61,760 bases of DNA from Candidatus Caccoplasma merdavium (GCA_018715595.1 DVLI01000024.1:1-61760), one strand, 5' to 3'; shown: positions 1 through 7,479, counted from the stretch's first letter. Notes: generated from the sequence alone by a model not told the origin. Translations and numbers: made by a program.

Positions 1-7
1 AAAAAGA

Positions 8-115
8 CTAAGGTGGTTATAGCATCAGGGCTCCACCTCTACCCATACCGAACAGAGAAGTTAAACCTGATCACGCCGATGGTACTGCGCAAGCGGGAGA
101 GTAGGTAGCCGCCCC
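8..115 (+). rRNA. rrf: 5S ribosomal RNA
   Basis: The sequence has the conserved 5S rRNA core: the CCGAACAGAGAAGTTAA loop and the GCCGATGGTACTGCG and GGGAGAGTAGGT blocks. The closing helix pairs GGTGG near base 12 with CCGCC near base 108. The ends are approximate by a few bases. It is followed at once by an intrinsic terminator, so it is the last gene of an rRNA operon whose 16S and 23S lie before the window. Confidence 0.95.
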
Positions 116-118
116 CTC

Positions 119-153
119 AGCGCCGGAGACAAAAGTCCCCGGCGTTTTTTTTT
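119..153 (+). terminator. rRNA operon terminator
   Basis: A hairpin (CGCCGG...CCGGCG with one inner mismatch) is followed by a run of nine T, right after the 5S gene. Confidence 0.9.
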
Positions 154-300
154 ATACCCCCACACCCACTCCCCAGAGAGCCGGCACCGCTAACCCCCAA
201 CAGCCAACAACCCGCCGACAAACCACCAACAAACCACCTGCGACTTACCCCTCAGCCACAGACACGCACCCCTCAGCCAACAAACGGGGAAGAAAAGGTG
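154..300 (+). other. A/C-rich, G-poor spacer, possible Rho-loading region
   Basis: No gene is seen between the rRNA terminator and the next start codon. The plus strand here is mostly A and C with little G or T and has many CC and AAC runs. This C-rich, G-poor, unstructured make-up is what Rho utilisation sites need. That role is inference from composition and position only. Confidence 0.3.
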
Positions 301-357
301 AAACTTTTTCTCTCTCCTGCACGTCTAATGCAAAAACACCATTAAGAGGTGAGAATT

Positions 358-1560
358 ATGAAAATTTGGAAATTTTGTCTAGTTTCATTCTTATGTCTAT
401 GTGCATGTTGTCTGTCGGCACAGACGGAAGAGTGTGTGGAGATGGCGCCGCTTACTCCTGAGCAGAAGGTGGCTGACTTTGAATACCTCTACGGGGTGTT
501 GCGCGACAACTACCCTTTCTTCGGGGTGGCCGAGCGTAAATTTGGTATCGACTGGCTGGCACGGCACGACGAGTATGTCGAGCGGTTGAAGGCCACTACC
601 GACAACAAGAGCTATATCTCGGCGCTGAATCGCATCATCAAGGAACTCCGCGACGGGCATCTCGACTTGTTCCCGACGGCTCTGCCGGAGTTTTTTGAAG
701 AGGCGTATGCCTCGAACCGCGGATATAAAAGGTGGGTCAAGACGATACGGCGCAGCGAAGGCCGAGCCGCCTATTGGAGCCGTATGTTCTCGAACAAACC
801 GAGTGTGAATAGCGGTGAGGGCTCCCGACCGGTTGTTTCGTATTACCGCGATACGATACTGTGCGACGGTCGGGTGGCCTACATGCGCATCGAGGCGCTC
901 GACATGGCTTCGCTGGCTGTCGACGGAGAGAAAATAGACCGCTTCCTGTCGTCGATTGCCGATGCCCGTTGTCTGGTGATCGACATTCAGGGTAACGGAG
1001 GCGGCAATACGCGTTACTGGTCGGAGCATATCGTGCCGCGCCTTATCGACGAACCGTTGGAATTTTCCACAGACGTGCTTTCCAAAAATGGAGAGTTGAA
1101 CAAATATTTCAAGCCCCGCTATTTTGGCCGGAAATCTTATCGGTTGGAAAGTCAGCCCGAAGGGGGCTCGTTGCCCGACGAGCTGTTTGACGGCTCTTAT
1201 TATGTCCATGAGACGCACCAGAAAATCCGGCCCGAGAATCCGGTGGCGTTCGAGGGGGAAATCTTTTTGTTGGTCGATGGCGGCGTTTTCTCTTCGTCGG
1301 GGATATGGGCCGACTTCTGCAAGCGTACCGGCTGGGCAACCCTTGTGGGGCGGACCACGGCCACGCAGGGCATGGGCTCCGACCCGGGTATCGTCTGCCT
1401 GCCCGAGAGCGGTATTCTTGTGCGCTATCCCATTGATAGCGGTATCAATGCCGACGGCACATTCAATGGCGAGGTTGGCGTTCGTCCCGATGTGAGAATC
1501 CCCGGGAAAAACAGGACGGAGCGGTTGCATAACCTGCTCGAATATCTGTCGGACCGATGA
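358..1560 (+). CDS. secreted S41-family peptidase-like protein
   Basis: A 400-residue exported protein. The N-terminus is a signal peptide (basic start, Leu/Cys-rich core, cut near CLSAQ). The C-terminal half looks like the C-terminal processing peptidase fold (S41): a D-I-Q-G-N-G-G-G-N strand-turn, then GGVFSSSGIWADF, where the S41 nucleophilic Ser sits, and GRTTATQGMG after it. The likely role is periplasmic or surface proteolysis of unknown substrate. ATG 358 is chosen over an in-frame GTG nine bases upstream because AAGAGGTGAG lies just before it and it gives a clean signal peptide. It stands alone after the rRNA operon. Confidence 0.75.
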   Translation: MKIWKFCLVSFLCLCACCLSAQTEECVEMAPLTPEQKVADFEYLYGVLRDNYPFFGVAERKFGIDWLARHDEYVERLKATTDNKSYISALNRIIKELRDGHLDLFPTALPEFFEEAYASNRGYKRWVKTIRRSEGRAAYWSRMFSNKPSVNSGEGSRPVVSYYRDTILCDGRVAYMRIEALDMASLAVDGEKIDRFLSSIADARCLVIDIQGNGGGNTRYWSEHIVPRLIDEPLEFSTDVLSKNGELNKYFKPRYFGRKSYRLESQPEGGSLPDELFDGSYYVHETHQKIRPENPVAFEGEIFLLVDGGVFSSSGIWADFCKRTGWATLVGRTTATQGMGSDPGIVCLPESGILVRYPIDSGINADGTFNGEVGVRPDVRIPGKNRTERLHNLLEYLSDR

Positions 1561-1673
1561 TGAACGCTGCGCCGTTCGGTTGCCACTCCGGGCACAGCCC
1601 GAGACTTGGTGCGGAGAGAAAACCCGGTTTACGTTTGTGGGGGAACGGAGAATAAATTTTATCGTTACGAAAC

Positions 1674-1688
1674 TTTTTGCATATTTGC
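1674..1688 (+). promoter_or_regulatory. probable promoter -7 region of the sigma-factor cassette
   Basis: The segment TTTTTGCATATTTGC resembles the Bacteroidetes -7 box TAnnTTTG with one mismatch (CATATTTG) and lies about 35 bases before the start codon. Confidence 0.4.
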
Positions 1689-1717
1689 TTCGTCTAATAT
1701 CTATAAAACATACAACA

Positions 1718-2188
1718 ATGAAAAATAAAATTTTGCTGACCGCAGCCATATTGCTTGCCTTACCAAGTATCGCCCTGGCCGATAACGGCTTTTTGGACGA
1801 AATAGCCTCGAACATTATACCCCTGACAGTTTCGATCCTTGTGGTGCCTTTTGTGGTGGTGTTGGCCATCTTGATTGCCATCTTGATATACAATTACCGC
1901 AAATCCCAAATGCGTGCGCGCATTATCGAGAAGTCGTTGGAGAGCGGCCGTGATTTGCCCGACGGTTTTTGGTCTCCCAGGAAAAAGCGTAAACCGCTCA
2001 AAGAGGAGAATACATACCTGGGTATAGGGCTTGGATCCCTCTTCATGGGCTGGGTCTCGGGCGAATATATTTTTACCGGCGTGGCCATTATATTCCTGGT
2101 CATGAGCCTGGGAGGCTTCCTGGTCTATGCCCTGCAACGTTTGGAAAAAAAGGGCGACAAAGACGACTCGGCCGATGAAAAACAGTAG
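1718..2188 (+). CDS. two-region inner-membrane protein, DUF6249-like
   Basis: 156 residues. A signal peptide or first membrane segment (MKNKILLTAAILLALPSIALA) is followed by a strong membrane helix (about 35-60), a basic cytoplasmic stretch with a PDGFW motif (about 87-91), and two C-terminal membrane segments ending in a charged tail. It resembles the DUF6249 proteins that precede ECF sigma genes in Bacteroidetes. The ATG at 1718 is chosen because the open frame upstream lacks a leader and this start gives a clear signal sequence. Its end overlaps the sigma-factor start by 14 bases, so the two are probably translated together. Function unknown; a role in sensing for the sigma factor is inference. 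Confidence 0.75.
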   Translation: MKNKILLTAAILLALPSIALADNGFLDEIASNIIPLTVSILVVPFVVVLAILIAILIYNYRKSQMRARIIEKSLESGRDLPDGFWSPRKKRKPLKEENTYLGIGLGSLFMGWVSGEYIFTGVAIIFLVMSLGGFLVYALQRLEKKGDKDDSADEKQ

Positions 2189-2723
2189 CGAAGAGGCGGC
2201 TTGGATAGCCCGGTGTGTCCTTTGGGACGACCGCCGGGCTTTTGCCCATCTGGTCGAGAAGTATCAGGTGAGGCTCCGTCGTTTCCTGTTGCATCTCACC
2301 GGCGGCGATTCCTATCTGGCCGACGACCTGGCGCAAGACACGTTTCTGCGGGCCTACGAGCGGATAAGGAGTTACAAGGGGCTGTCGTCGTTCTCGACCT
2401 GGCTCTTCCGCATTGCCTGCAATCTTTTCTACGATTACAGCCGGCGTATGGAGAAGTTCGACAGTATCGATTCCGACGAGGTGGCCGCCCTGAGTGTCGA
2501 GCCGATGCCGGTTGCCGAGAAAATCGATGTCATGAGGGCGTTGGGCACGCTGCGTCCCGAAGAGCGCATGGCGCTGTCGCTTTTCTATCTCGAAGATATG
2601 CCCATCGCCAAAATCGCTTCGGTGATGGAACGCACCGAGGGCAGCGTGAAGACGTTACTGTTCAGAGGAAAACAACATGTAAGCGAATATTTCAAACAAG
2701 ACCGATATGAAAGAGATGAATGA
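2175..2723 (+). CDS. ECF-family RNA polymerase sigma factor
   Basis: 182 residues with the two ECF domains. Region 2 covers about 25-90: a FAHLVEKY start, then ADDLAQDTFLRAYERI and FSTWLFRIACNLFYDYSRR, which bind core polymerase and the -10 element. Region 4 covers about 120-175, with LRPEERMALSLFYLEDMPIAKI and the helix-turn-helix MERTEGSVKTLLFRGK. The start overlaps the preceding membrane-protein gene and the stop overlaps the next small gene, giving a three-gene coupled cassette. Targets cannot be read from the window. Confidence 0.92.
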   Translation: MKNSSEEAAWIARCVLWDDRRAFAHLVEKYQVRLRRFLLHLTGGDSYLADDLAQDTFLRAYERIRSYKGLSSFSTWLFRIACNLFYDYSRRMEKFDSIDSDEVAALSVEPMPVAEKIDVMRALGTLRPEERMALSLFYLEDMPIAKIASVMERTEGSVKTLLFRGKQHVSEYFKQDRYERDE

Positions 2724-3024
2724 TGAGACTTTACGGTCGCTTTTCAAAGAAAGCGGACGCCGGGCTCTGGAAGACGAGCCCGACAAGTGGTTTACGCGCC
2801 GGGTGATGGCCCGTCTGCCCCGCCGTTCGTCGATGGCCCGTCGCGTGGCGTGGGCGGTTTTTGTCGTGATGTGCATCGTGGCTGCGGCGGTATATGTCGA
2901 TTATGCCCGGGTGTGCCTGCATGCCCAGGATTACAAGTCGCTTGTGGTAGCTGCTTTCTGTGTCCTGGCTTCGGCTTGCGGGCTTGGTTTGCAACTGAAT
3001 CGCCTGCTGCACATCGGGCGGTAA
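2707..3024 (+). CDS. small membrane protein, candidate anti-sigma factor
   Basis: 105 residues beginning 17 bases before the sigma-factor stop. The soluble N-terminus (about 1-43) is charged and is followed by two membrane helices (about 45-65 and 78-98). Gene order, overlap and topology (cytoplasmic head plus membrane anchor) match anti-sigma factors encoded after ECF sigma genes. No zinc anti-sigma motif (HxxxCxxC) is visible, so the role rests on context. A strong terminator follows. Confidence 0.7.
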   Translation: MKEMNDETLRSLFKESGRRALEDEPDKWFTRRVMARLPRRSSMARRVAWAVFVVMCIVAAAVYVDYARVCLHAQDYKSLVVAAFCVLASACGLGLQLNRLLHIGR

Positions 3025-3048
3025 TCTTGTCCCGGCATATTATTATAA

Positions 3049-3088
3049 GAGGAAGGCATCGAAAATTCGTTCGATGCCTTCCCTTTTT
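3049..3088 (+). terminator. terminator of the sigma cassette
   Basis: AAGGCATCGAA pairs perfectly with TTCGATGCCTT around a short loop and is followed by CCCTTTTTTG. It lies between two convergent genes. Confidence 0.85.
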
Positions 3089-3107
3089 TGTCTTGTAAAA
3101 AATGAGT

Positions 3108-3887
3108 TTAGCCCAGGACGACGTCGAGAATCATCATCAGGGCAAAACCGACAGCAAATCCTATCGTGCCGATATTGCTGTGGCGGCCGGTCGCACTCTC
3201 GGGTATGAGCTCCTCGACCACGACATAGAGCATGGCGCCGGCCGAGAAGGCGAGCAGATAGGGGAGAACCGGTGTTACATAGGCGGCCAGCAGCAGGGTG
3301 ATGATGGCTCCGAGTGGCTCCACGATTCCGCTCAGGGCACCGAGGGCAAATGATTTTTTCTTGCTGTTTCCTTCGGCCAGCATGGGCATGGATATGATGG
3401 CCCCTTCGGGAATGTTCTGTATGGCGATACCTATCGACAAGGCGATGGCTCCGGCTGCCGAGAGGTCGGCCGACTGGGTGAGTACGCCGGCCATGACGGC
3501 TCCTACGGCCATGCCCTCGGGCAGGTTGTGCAGCGTTACCGCCAGGGTGAGCATCGAGGTGCGGGAGAGTCGGCTCCGGGGTCCTTCGGGCTTTTTGCTG
3601 TCGAGGTGAAGGTGCGGGGTGATGTGGTCGAGCAGCAGCAGGAAGCCCATGCCGGCCAAGAATCCTACCGTGGCCGGCATGACCGCCCAGGCACCCTCAG
3701 CGCCACTCAGTTCGATACTGGGAATGAGCAGCGACCACACCGAGGCGGCCACCATGACCCCCGAGGCAAAACCCAGCAGGGCTTTTTGCAGCATACCCGG
3801 CAATGAGTCTCTCAGCAGGAAAACACAGGCGGCGCCTGTCACCGTACCGGCAAAGGGCAACAGTAGCCCCAAGAATAATCCGTCCAT
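3108..3887 (-). CDS. ZIP-family divalent metal transporter (ZupT-like)
   Basis: 259 residues with about eight membrane helices. Two metal-site motifs typical of ZIP transporters are present: HNLPEGMAVG in helix IV and IQNIPEGAII in helix V. A His-rich loop (DHITPHLHLDSKK) lies between helices III and IV, as in bacterial ZupT. It should import zinc or other divalent metals across the inner membrane. The frame is open further upstream, but that extension is encoded by a repeat that carries the promoter. The start at 3887 (MDGLFLG) lies 27 bases after a consensus -7 box. Confidence 0.9.
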   Translation of the reverse strand: MDGLFLGLLLPFAGTVTGAACVFLLRDSLPGMLQKALLGFASGVMVAASVWSLLIPSIELSGAEGAWAVMPATVGFLAGMGFLLLLDHITPHLHLDSKKPEGPRSRLSRTSMLTLAVTLHNLPEGMAVGAVMAGVLTQSADLSAAGAIALSIGIAIQNIPEGAIISMPMLAEGNSKKKSFALGALSGIVEPLGAIITLLLAAYVTPVLPYLLAFSAGAMLYVVVEELIPESATGRHSNIGTIGFAVGFALMMILDVVLG

Positions 3888-3913
3888 AAGATTTTGTATT
3901 GAAGTAGTACGGG

Positions 3914-3945
3914 CAAAGATAGTGAAAGGCAAGAGCAGAGGCAAG
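3914..3945 (-). promoter_or_regulatory. promoter of the ZIP gene, inside a repeat
   Basis: Read on the minus strand: CTTG, 20 bases, then TATCTTTG, a good fit to the Bacteroidetes primary-sigma promoter. The -7 box lies 27 bases before the ZIP start. Confidence 0.7.
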
Positions 3946-3998
3946 GAGAAAGCGAAGATTTCGCCGTTGGCTATGCCGAGGCGCCTCCCCATCTCTTT
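3914..3998 (-). repeat. diverged copy of a promoter-carrying repeat
   Basis: This segment matches the tandem repeat at 38654-38823 in the same orientation relative to its gene. Shared blocks include CAAAGATAG, GAAAGGC, AGAGCAGA, CGAAG, CTATGCCGAG and CGCCTCC. It is more diverged than those two copies are from each other. Confidence 0.6.
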
Positions 3999-4013
3999 GA
4001 ATTGTCATTCCCG

Positions 4014-4114
4014 CCTTGGAGCGGAATCCAAAATTCCTCTCGCGAACCGATGTTTTATGACCTCGTGTGGAAGCGATATGCGTGGATTCCCCGTCGCACG
4101 GGGAATGATCCACC
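4014..4114. repeat. short element with terminal inverted repeats, MITE or REP-like
   Basis: About 100 bases bounded by GTCATTCCCG on the left and CGGGGAATGAT on the right, which are near-perfect inverted copies. Each end also folds by itself: ATTCCCGCC..GGAGCGGAAT on the left and ATTCCCCG..CGGGGAAT on the right. No reading frame is supported. The structure fits a non-coding palindromic repeat; copy number elsewhere is not known. Confidence 0.5.
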
Positions 4115-4236
4115 TTGGCGTATGATAAGAAACCCGGGAATGGAGCCCGGCAAAAGTGGGGGATCCATCCAAAGAACAGGCCGATACGCGTCGTTATTCA
4201 TCATGATGGGGGGGGACGACGTGGCGGTTGGGATAT

Positions 4237-4268
4237 AGAAAACGCACCCCCGACGAGGTGCGTTTTCT
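4237..4268. terminator. hairpin terminator after the barrel gene
   Basis: AGAAAACGCACC pairs with GGTGCGTTTTCT around CCCGACGA. It lies 18 bases after the stop of the minus-strand gene and its A/T arms make it potentially bidirectional. Confidence 0.75.
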
Positions 4269-4285
4269 AATGGTGGGAGAGATGG

Positions 4286-4771
4286 TTAGAATTTGTAAGA
4301 GCAACCGACGAGCAACATACCCTTGCTCATATTGGTCATCCACTGGCTCTTTGCTTCGGCTGTGATGGAGATGGCTTCGTTGATGGCGTATTCTCCTCCA
4401 AAACCCAGGTCGAGGAAAATGCGGTTGGCCGTCGATTTGTAGGTCCGATACTTCTGCCAATAGTGGTCATAACCGACACCGGCAATGGGATAGACCGAGA
4501 AATTTTTGAGGGTGGTGTTGATGACATAATGGGCATCGACCGTGATGTCGAAAAATTTCAGGTCGTGTCCGCCACCGATGTTGAATTGCGGAGCCAAACG
4601 CCAACCGTCGGCCACGGCTACGCGAAATTCCACTCCGGCCAGTCCTTGTGCTCCACCGGTCGAAGAGATACCGGCGTGTACGTTGATACCCATGTCTCCT
4701 TTGAGATCTTGTGCAAAGGCTTGTGTTGCTGTCAAACACAGTACGGCTATTGCAAATAATACCTTTTTCAT
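4286..4771 (-). CDS. small outer-membrane beta-barrel protein
   Basis: 161 residues. A signal peptide (MKKVLFAIAVLCLTATQAFA, cut before QD) is followed by alternating strands with aromatic girdles, such as YHYVINTTLK- and VGYDHYWQK-like segments, and a C-terminal strand ending in SYKF. The terminal Phe is the usual signal for BAM-mediated insertion. The predicted eight-stranded OmpX/OmpW-like barrel has no assigned substrate. The start at 4771 is chosen for the signal peptide. A minus-strand TACCTTTG box at 4796-4803 fits its promoter. Confidence 0.75.
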   Translation of the reverse strand: MKKVLFAIAVLCLTATQAFAQDLKGDMGINVHAGISSTGGAQGLAGVEFRVAVADGWRLAPQFNIGGGHDLKFFDITVDAHYVINTTLKNFSVYPIAGVGYDHYWQKYRTYKSTANRIFLDLGFGGEYAINEAISITAEAKSQWMTNMSKGMLLVGCSYKF

Positions 4772-4925
4772 ATCGCTGAAAATTAAAGTTATTATCAAAG
4801 GTAGTAAATTTTTATCGCGGATTGTGGTGATAGATGTTAAAAAAGATATACGGGCGGTTGTCGTGGTTTCATTCTGTGTCGAGAGCGAGTTTGGACATAA
4901 TCCACCAGCCTGTCATGAAAAAGAT

Positions 4926-4956
4926 GCCGCCCAAGCATCTCTCATGCTTGGGCGGC
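4926..4956 (-). terminator. strong hairpin terminator on the minus strand
   Basis: A perfect 13-bp stem, GCCGCCCAAGCAT with ATGCTTGGGCGGC, and a five-base loop. Read on the minus strand it is followed by CTTTTTC. It ends a transcription unit coming from about 5250, where only a gene remnant can be seen. Confidence 0.65.
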
Positions 4957-4977
4957 GCAAAAGTTTACCGGGAGAAT

Positions 4978-5281
4978 GTCGAAACAGCCTTATTTAAAGG
5001 TGATTTCTTTCCATTGAATACCGAGCTATCGGGTGTTGCTTTCGACTTTGGACCCGTTGGGGAAGTGTCGGTTGCCTGTTTGTCTTTGTTCAGCATCAAG
5101 ACACAGTTCCCTGACGAGAAGAGAGGTGTTTTTTTGAAGGGAACGTTGTGTCGAGAGCCATGGCGTCGATCGTCGATCCTTCACCCGCTTCTTCGGTGTA
5201 GGTGAGGTCGTCGGCAGGCTCCGATTTTATTTGCAAAAGCAAAGATGGCGATATTTGGCATTTATCCAAACTTTTTGTCAA
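4978..5281 (-). pseudogene. possible decayed minus-strand gene
   Basis: No intact gene is found between 4772 and 5333. On the minus strand there is a promoter-like CATCTTTG (5240-5247), a 61-codon frame from 5281 stopping at 5096, and a second open stretch of about 60 codons in another frame that takes over near a seven-base homopolymer (5129-5135) and stops at 4978. The terminator hairpin follows. One indel in the homopolymer would join them. I recognise no family, so this may also be non-coding. Confidence 0.25.
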
Positions 5282-5333
5282 AAATCGCCTTTGTTGTATT
5301 CGATATTGGCTGCTTTTTTACTTTCTTTTTGAT

Positions 5334-6029
5334 TTATTCAAATCCATATCCGTATCCCAAACGGGTGATGATGTGATTCCCGTAACGGCCTATTTTTTTT
5401 CGTAAGCGTGTGATATTGACGTCGATGGTGCGGTCGAGAACGACCACATCGTTGCTCCATACCTGATTGAGAATGTCGGCTCGCGAGAGTATGGTGCCTT
5501 GGTGGCTGAGGAAGAGGTCGAGAATCTCAAATTCTTTCTTGGTGAGTTCGATTTCTTCGCCGTCGATGGTGCAGCATTTCCGGCGTCGGTTGATTTGGAG
5601 CGTCTCGAAGGCGAGCGTCCCGTCGTCACGTTTCTCCTCTTGGTGTTCGGTGCGGCGAAGGACGCTTCGCACGCGGGCTATCACTTCGCGGGTTGAGAAT
5701 GGCTTGGCTATGTAATCGTCGGCACCGATGTTGAGCCCCGTGACGATGTCGTCTTCGGAGTCGCGGGCGGTGCAGAAGATGATGGGTATGCGGGCTGTTT
5801 CGGGGCGTTCGCGCAGCATGCGGGCGAAACGGTATCCGCTTATCTCTCCCATCATCACATCGAGCAGGATAAGGTCGTAACTCGTCAGGTCGAGACGCAA
5901 CGCCTCTTCGGCGCTGTTGGCCGTGTCGACATCATAACCTTCGACTTCGAGGTTGAACTGGATTATCTCGCAGAGCGACTCTTCATCATCGACCACGAGG
6001 ATTTTTTGTTTCGAAGCACTCATATTCAT
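5334..6029 (-). CDS. OmpR/PhoB-family response regulator, orphan
   Basis: 231 residues. The receiver domain (about 9-125) has the acidic pair VDDEE, the phospho-acceptor Asp57 in LILLDVMM, a Thr/Ser switch site in FCTARDSED and the Lys of YIAKPFS. The winged-helix DNA-binding domain (about 140-231) has ELTKKEFEILDLFLSHQG and the recognition region VLDRTIDVNITRLRKKIG, ending in RLGYGYGFE. No histidine kinase lies on either side. The start is 6029 (MNMSASKQ); 6023 is equally possible. An inverted repeat 160 bases upstream may be an operator. Confidence 0.9.
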   Translation of the reverse strand: MNMSASKQKILVVDDEESLCEIIQFNLEVEGYDVDTANSAEEALRLDLTSYDLILLDVMMGEISGYRFARMLRERPETARIPIIFCTARDSEDDIVTGLNIGADDYIAKPFSTREVIARVRSVLRRTEHQEEKRDDGTLAFETLQINRRRKCCTIDGEEIELTKKEFEILDLFLSHQGTILSRADILNQVWSNDVVVLDRTIDVNITRLRKKIGRYGNHIITRLGYGYGFE

Positions 6030-6187
6030 TACTTGAAAACGCCGTGTGAAAACTGGTTGGCTTGGAGTGAGTCTGTTCGTCTCGAACATATCCCCGGGGG
6101 GAATCTCCTAAGTCATGGCACAAAATTATAAGGCTGGGATGAGATAAAAAATACCTGTCGAATGGTTTAATGTAATTGTAATAAGTG

Positions 6188-6205
6188 TGTTACAGGTTTG
6201 TAACA
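6188..6205. promoter_or_regulatory. inverted repeat upstream of the response regulator
   Basis: TGTTACA and TGTAACA are exact inverted copies separated by four bases. They lie in the gap between the response regulator and the preceding gene. Nearby TGTAAT half-site-like words occur at about 6172-6182. An operator role is inference. Confidence 0.4.
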
Positions 6206-6231
6206 TGATGGGACTTACCTTCCCGTATAGC

Positions 6232-6269
6232 GGCCGAGGCGACCCGCTGCAAGGCGGGCCGCCTCGGCC
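6232..6269. terminator. GC-rich hairpin after the esterase gene
   Basis: GGCCGAGGCG pairs perfectly with CGCCTCGGCC, and an inner CCCGC/GCGGG pair extends the stem. There is no T run on either side, so it is a weak intrinsic terminator, an mRNA-stabilising hairpin, or a repeat. Confidence 0.45.
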
Positions 6270-6294
6270 CCGGTATGGCGGGGGAACAGACGGG

Positions 6295-7206
6295 TCAATG
6301 CAATAGACCCGTTTCGTGGAGCCACTCTTCGGCCAGACGGGTCCAGTCGTTGGTCGAACCGGGGTTGTTGCGCAGGGCGATGCTGTGCCCGCCGTTGGGG
6401 AAGATGTGCAGCGACGAGCCCTTGATGTCGTGGCGTTTCAGCGCCTCAAAGAGGCGCAGGCTGTTGAGACACGACACGGCGGGGTCGTCCATGGCATGGA
6501 CGATAAACATTTTCGGGGTCGACTCCGACACCTGCTTGTTGCAGGAGAATTTGTCGCGCATTGCGGGGGTGTCGTATGTGCCCAGCAGATTCTCCCGGCT
6601 CCCTTTATGAGCAATCTCGTCCATCGACACGACGGGCGAAACGAGTATGGCGAAGTCGGGGCGGAACGATACCGTGTCGAGACGGTCGCCGGCGCGGCTC
6701 CAATCGTCGGTAATGGTGGCGGCGCAGGCCGACAGGTGTCCTCCGGCCGATGAACCCATGACGCCGATGCGTTGCGGGTCGATGCCCCAGCGGTCGGCAT
6801 GGGCGCGAATGTAGCGCAAGGCGCGTTGCATGTCTTGCAACGGAGCCTGGTAGCAGGTCTCGACATCGGGCGACTGCGGCAGCCGGTGTTGCAGCACAAA
6901 GGCGGTGAATCCCATCGTGTTGAACCATTTGGCAAGCTGGAAGCCGCTGATTTGATAGGCCAGCCGGGCATAGCCTCCGCCGGGTACGATGACCACGGCC
7001 GCGCCCTTGTTTTCGGCTTGGGAGGTCTCGAAGAGGTAAAGCCCTGGCGTGCCGACCTGATAGATACGTTCGTTGGCGATGCTGTCGGGCAGGTTCAGCC
7101 CCCGGCTGTTGGGCATTTTACCTTTTTCCCAAATGGGTATGAATTCTTGTGCTTCGACAGTTGTAATCAGGCTCATGAGACAAAGAAAAAATACAAATTT
7201 TTTCAT
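6295..7206 (-). CDS. exported alpha/beta-hydrolase, esterase or lipase-like
   Basis: 303 residues. A signal peptide (cut near VEAQ) precedes an alpha/beta-hydrolase fold. The oxyanion motif is VPGGGYA (about 74-80), the nucleophile is Ser153 in GSSAGG, the acid lies in MDDPAV and the catalytic His is in NGGHSIA. This pattern is shared by BD-FAE-type carbohydrate esterases and acetylxylan-esterase-like proteins, so it probably removes acyl groups from glycans in the periplasm; substrate not known. A truncated VOC gene lies 62 bases upstream and may once have shared its transcript. Confidence 0.85.
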   Translation of the reverse strand: MKKFVFFLCLMSLITTVEAQEFIPIWEKGKMPNSRGLNLPDSIANERIYQVGTPGLYLFETSQAENKGAAVVIVPGGGYARLAYQISGFQLAKWFNTMGFTAFVLQHRLPQSPDVETCYQAPLQDMQRALRYIRAHADRWGIDPQRIGVMGSSAGGHLSACAATITDDWSRAGDRLDTVSFRPDFAILVSPVVSMDEIAHKGSRENLLGTYDTPAMRDKFSCNKQVSESTPKMFIVHAMDDPAVSCLNSLRLFEALKRHDIKGSSLHIFPNGGHSIALRNNPGSTNDWTRLAEEWLHETGLLH

Positions 7207-7268
7207 GGCATAAGAAAGTCTTTTGATAAGGATAAAAGTATGAAATTATTCTTTTTCCCATTGGGTTG

Positions 7269-7457
7269 TTATTCTGTATTGGACATGTGTATCAGCGTTA
7301 TGCGGGCTCCGTTTTTCCCGAAAGTCAAGAAGTAGGAGGAGAATTTTTTTACATCGTTGACATACATCTCACCACATTCTGCATCGAAATATTTCATATA
7401 GAATCGGCGTAACCGTTCCAAGTCGCCCACCCAAATGGCCAAGTGTTCTATCTTCAT
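7269..7457 (-). pseudogene. truncated VOC (glyoxalase/dioxygenase-superfamily) gene
   Basis: 62 codons only. The N-terminus MKIEHLAIWVGDLERLRRFY and the strand YFLTFGKNGARITLIH match the first beta-alpha-beta-beta-beta module of VOC proteins, including the metal-site His of strand 1. Normal members are about 120-130 residues and need two such modules. Here a stop follows HMSNTE and the second half is missing in all frames downstream. A consensus -7 box (TATCTTTG) lies 23 bases before the start, so it may still be transcribed. Confidence 0.75.
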
Positions 7458-7479
7458 TTAAATAGAAAAATCGTTTCCG

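Noticed and set aside
2201..2710. Second plus-strand frame of 169 codons inside the sigma-factor gene
   Set aside because: Out-of-frame shadow of the ECF sigma factor, which has both conserved regions in the other frame.
4834..5205. Plus-strand frame of 123 codons in the barrel/regulator gap
   Set aside because: It would be transcribed through a minus-strand terminator hairpin, has no ribosome-binding site and no family; the region fits a decayed minus-strand gene better.
6232..6269. GC-rich hairpin as a strong intrinsic terminator
   Set aside because: No T run on either strand, so it was kept only as a weak terminator or stability hairpin.
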